DNA from: Chloroflexota bacterium
Lineage (GTDB): Bacteria > Chloroflexota > Anaerolineae > UBA1429
Reading direction: 5' to 3'
Assembly: GCA_012719135.1 (NCBI GenBank)
Contig: JAAYAW010000060.1
Location: 1-64,000 of the forward strand
Length of the DNA: 64,000 nt
Both the position numbers and the translations under genes were made by a program. Shown here piece after piece: positions 62,701 through 64,000 of this stretch. Every line of letters starts with the position of its first letter. Positions within the stretch are counted from its first letter, which is position 1. The notes beneath the pieces were generated by a model. It did not search any database, was not told the DNA's origin, and worked only from the letters and a program-made list of their open reading frames with translations.

Positions 62701-63383
62701 CTGCTACGGGCCTGGCCACACTGGACGTGACCGACGAAGGGCACGTGAAATACGCGCTTCAGCCCGTGGCTGCAAGCGACTTTGTCGGCACCGACTACCA
62801 GGACTTTGTGCTCCCGCTCGCCTACAGCTCGGTCGCCGCCTCCTGCCAGGCCGGCACCGGTGGCATCGAGTTCCGTACGTGGTACAGCGGTCAGGGCAAT
62901 CTCTGGCTTGATCGCGTGCGCGTCTTCACGGCGTCCGTCGCACGTTCCAGTGCCCATATCTGGCCCGCCCCCGCATCCGAGGGCTTGCTCCATCTCACTG
63001 TGCGTTTGCTGGATGAAGTCGGGAACGCCGTCGACCATGAGCTCACGGTGGGCATCGATCGCACCGGCCCTGCCTGGTCGGCCCCGTATGGCAGCGCCTA
63101 CTGGGTGATCGATCCACTGGCCGGGCAGGATCCATCTCAGGCCGCCTATCGCGTATCGCACAATGGCGGCAGTAGCTGGGGAGATTGGGAGTCGCTGGCG
63201 ATCTCGGCGTCCTCCGGGACAACCGGCTATGTCCTCTACGACGCGGGTCTTGCTCCCGGGGCCCTGGTCCAGTATCGCGCCGTGGACCGCGCAGGCAACA
63301 TGTGCTCCAGTCCCCCGGTGGAGACGGGGATCGAGCCTCCGCCTCTGAACCAGCGCGTGTACCTGCCCGCCGTCCTGCGCTAG
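59772..63383 (+). CDS. Secreted SpoIID-PGRP amidase fusion (peptidoglycan hydrolase)
   Basis: 1203 aa starting at MKRSTVVRALVG; the track adds 24 residues that overlap nfi. A signal peptide covers about residues 1-30. A carboxypeptidase-regulatory-like beta domain follows (about 33-105). The SpoIID/LytB domain (about 170-335) has the catalytic-Glu motif GVVPYEMSPTWPEEALKAQA, a His/Cys cluster HGHCDGH, and YGHGVGMCQVGA. After a beta-rich linker, a PGRP/amidase-2 domain (about 610-775) has zinc ligands His641 or 642 (MHHT), His761 (GHRD) and Cys769 (TACPG). Ig-like and other beta domains follow, ending QRVYLPAVLR. It should cleave glycan strands and stem peptides outside the cell. Confidence 0.88.
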   Translation: MKRSTVVRALVGCLAIAMLLGAATLPVRSDSSHAGVAGRVFHIVTGEPVPGAVISVSDSLSYSDEQGWYALPLPAGRYTVEARAAGYLSMSETLVRVSENLTEVNFAMLPAKADDEMQAMVESRLQLYEQTIPVEVEIAAQSGEMLSSGVTEVPATIRLLVREDPAIIDSPPVEVITLDFEEYLKGVVPYEMSPTWPEEALKAQAVAARSYAAANLNKHASENADVCSSVHCQVWRPTHYATTDAAVEATRGVAATYTGSIIYAFFHGHCDGHTRNSEDVWSAALPYCRSVPCSCGSTSLYGHGVGMCQVGARAMANAGATYSDIIRHYYTGVSLLGEPSSEISEAAVQPSSGSVSTEFAFSARLVGSPAVPPAVANVIIDGHAHAMVRQSGDPSSGWLYVYTSRLSAGAHSYRFEFDDGFARVSAWPASGTMAGPQVTPESPEPDPVPMLEGSISASTAQDWAGGVMDGIQSVTADKDVLALASGRSSGTYTSPILRAGSPFVAYGALWYTDLPLPALVTMETRASQDGVSWSPWHTEAGEDYVPGNRRLQSAALVFGEAQYLQYRVTLRTGQDGLAPSVRNIRLSFIDSRSGPSASAMVPEPTALSVPPTVISRAAWGANESWMTWAPEYRTIRAMIMHHTVTDDGGVDPAAIVRAIYWYHAVERGWGDIGYNYLVDHDGRIYEGRYGGPGVVGHHAGDPYNYGSVGISLIGNFEENPVPPAMYEGVLSLLAYQCSTHSVNPVGETYLIDRTVPTILGHRDVAATACPGAYAYALLPAIRVETLARMYPDPPQLLWAEPVSGQVVRGVVTPVFTTQGSITRMSYYVDGALSARRSEEFVWKWNSTLYADGPHTLRVVVENGGGSDEVSVSLTVDNTAPLTAVSAPLWTAASEFAVTLSGGDASAVAFSPGWAWEGESLYHQTGVYAADPSASQGGAWLGRGGVDGGGAWYGPYTCVLPQGEYQVVYSLRTDAPGAATGLATLDVTDEGHVKYALQPVAASDFVGTDYQDFVLPLAYSSVAASCQAGTGGIEFRTWYSGQGNLWLDRVRVFTASVARSSAHIWPAPASEGLLHLTVRLLDEVGNAVDHELTVGIDRTGPAWSAPYGSAYWVIDPLAGQDPSQAAYRVSHNGGSSWGDWESLAISASSGTTGYVLYDAGLAPGALVQYRAVDRAGNMCSSPPVETGIEPPPLNQRVYLPAVLR

Positions 63384-64000
63384 CGCTCGGGGATTCTCAG
63401 CGACTGCCCTTCATAGAGCTTGTCGGGCGAGGTCAGCCAGTCGCGGTTGGCCTCCCACAAAGCCTCCCAGCTCAGCCCGTACTGCTGCGCGATGCTGTAG
63501 AGCGTGTCGCCCGCTTGAACACGATAGTCGCCATCAACGGGCGCTTCTCCGACCGGCAGTGTAGCCAGTCCATCCGGCGTCCTGTCCGGGAACAGCGTGC
63601 GGTCCAGGTCCGCCGGCGAGAGCGTGGCCGTCTTTAGCCGGCGCGTCCTTGCGGGAGGGGGCTCGGGCTCTCCTTCCACACGCAGCGCCTCGCCCAGTGC
63701 CGCCGTCAGGCGCTGGCCGCGCCCAAGCGACACGCTTTCGGCCCCCTGGCTGACCCTGGCCGCGTCATAGCTCTCGACCGCCACCCGGTTGTCCGGCTGC
63801 ACGCGACACCAAAAGCCCGTGCCCTCGATGGTGATGACGCCGGTCTCCAGGACGAAGGACCCGCCCAGCCCCAGGGCCCCCATGCTGGCTTCGATTTCGC
63901 CCCGCTGCAGGCCCAGCGCAACACTCACACCGCCCAGGAGAGGACGTCTGTGGAGCTCCAACACCAGCAGTTCGCTATCTCCGGCGAGCAGCACGAGCCC
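63380..64000 (-). CDS. FecR-like plus LysM domain protein, partial
   Basis: The frame is open to the window edge, so the N-terminus is missing; the track's GTG at 63994 is not a reliable start. About 206 C-terminal codons are visible. The first part resembles a FecR-type domain (SFVLETGVITIEGTGFWCRV and VSLGRGQRLTAALGEAL). A proline/arginine-rich linker leads to a C-terminal LysM (YRVQAGDTLYSIAQQYGLSWEALWEANRD ... GQSLRIPER). LysM binds peptidoglycan, so the protein is likely at the cell surface. Its stop shares CTAG with the convergent SpoIID-PGRP gene. Confidence 0.75.
   Translation of the reverse strand, partial: GLVLLAGDSELLVLELHRRPLLGGVSVALGLQRGEIEASMGALGLGGSFVLETGVITIEGTGFWCRVQPDNRVAVESYDAARVSQGAESVSLGRGQRLTAALGEALRVEGEPEPPPARTRRLKTATLSPADLDRTLFPDRTPDGLATLPVGEAPVDGDYRVQAGDTLYSIAQQYGLSWEALWEANRDWLTSPDKLYEGQSLRIPER

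Noticed and set aside
1-64000. CRISPR array, insertion sequence, prophage or toxin-antitoxin system
   Set aside because: No regularly spaced repeats, transposase, integrase, terminal inverted repeats or small toxin-antitoxin gene pairs were seen; the G+C character looks even throughout.

Overview
The window is a G+C-rich bacterial chromosome segment made almost entirely of housekeeping genes. I saw no insertion sequence, prophage, CRISPR array or restriction system. The combination points to a Chloroflexota-type bacterium, perhaps Anaerolineae-like. The evidence is SpoVS, RicT and RNase Y together, a GH57 branching enzyme, a fully packed division/cell-wall (dcw) cluster, large lineage-specific insertions in RpoB and the primary sigma factor, and secreted proteins ending in a Y-L-P...R motif. 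This placement is inference; a 16S gene or a concatenated-marker tree would be needed to settle it.

Bases 1-7700 (minus strand) hold the transcription/translation block: rpoB, rpsL, rpsG, fusA and the start of tuf. rpoB has its own strong promoter and a roughly 235-nt leader. rpsL has a second strong promoter and tuf a third. rpoC, normally between rpoB and rpsL, is absent here. Bases 7789-26270 (minus strand) are one long dcw cluster read from a promoter beside four MraZ-type GTGG repeats: mraZ-rsmH-ftsL-like-ftsI-murF-mraY-murD-ftsW-murG-two CvpA-like genes-murC-murB-ddl-ftsQ-ftsA-ftsZ-nrdR. Most junctions overlap or nearly touch. murE is missing from its usual place.

Bases 26359-32545 (minus strand) carry a radical-SAM maturase-like enzyme, a secreted subtilisin-like protease, a GntR/LacI hybrid regulator and a GH57 alpha-glucan branching enzyme. 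The branching enzyme is divergent from recD2, whose mRNA looks leaderless. Bases 34960-44158 (plus strand) hold ppdK, dnaG-rpoD, a tRNA-Asn with its own promoter and terminator, a ferritin-like gene, an FAD oxidoreductase and sfsA. An MFS transporter follows on the minus strand. holB-ricT (plus) then converge through a bidirectional hairpin on the minus-strand group recA-recX-rny-spoVS-PHP, so RNase Y and its known partner RicT lie within about 4 kb.

Bases 52787-64000 hold a D-cysteine desulfhydrase-like gene, two glycosyltransferases with an HD protein, and an M50 membrane protease. They also hold an alkaline-phosphatase-superfamily protein, endonuclease V, a 1203-residue secreted protein that fuses a SpoIID domain to a PGRP amidase, and part of a FecR/LysM protein. 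Many sigma-70 type promoters can be read directly. Those of rpoB, rpsL, tuf and mraZ share the heptamer TATACTG, whereas several other genes use TATAAT.

The items most worth following up are the SpoIID-PGRP fusion, the tryptophan-rich RpoB insertion, the rpoB leader (short ORF abutting a hairpin), the shared Y-L-P tail, and the recA-recX attenuator-like hairpin.
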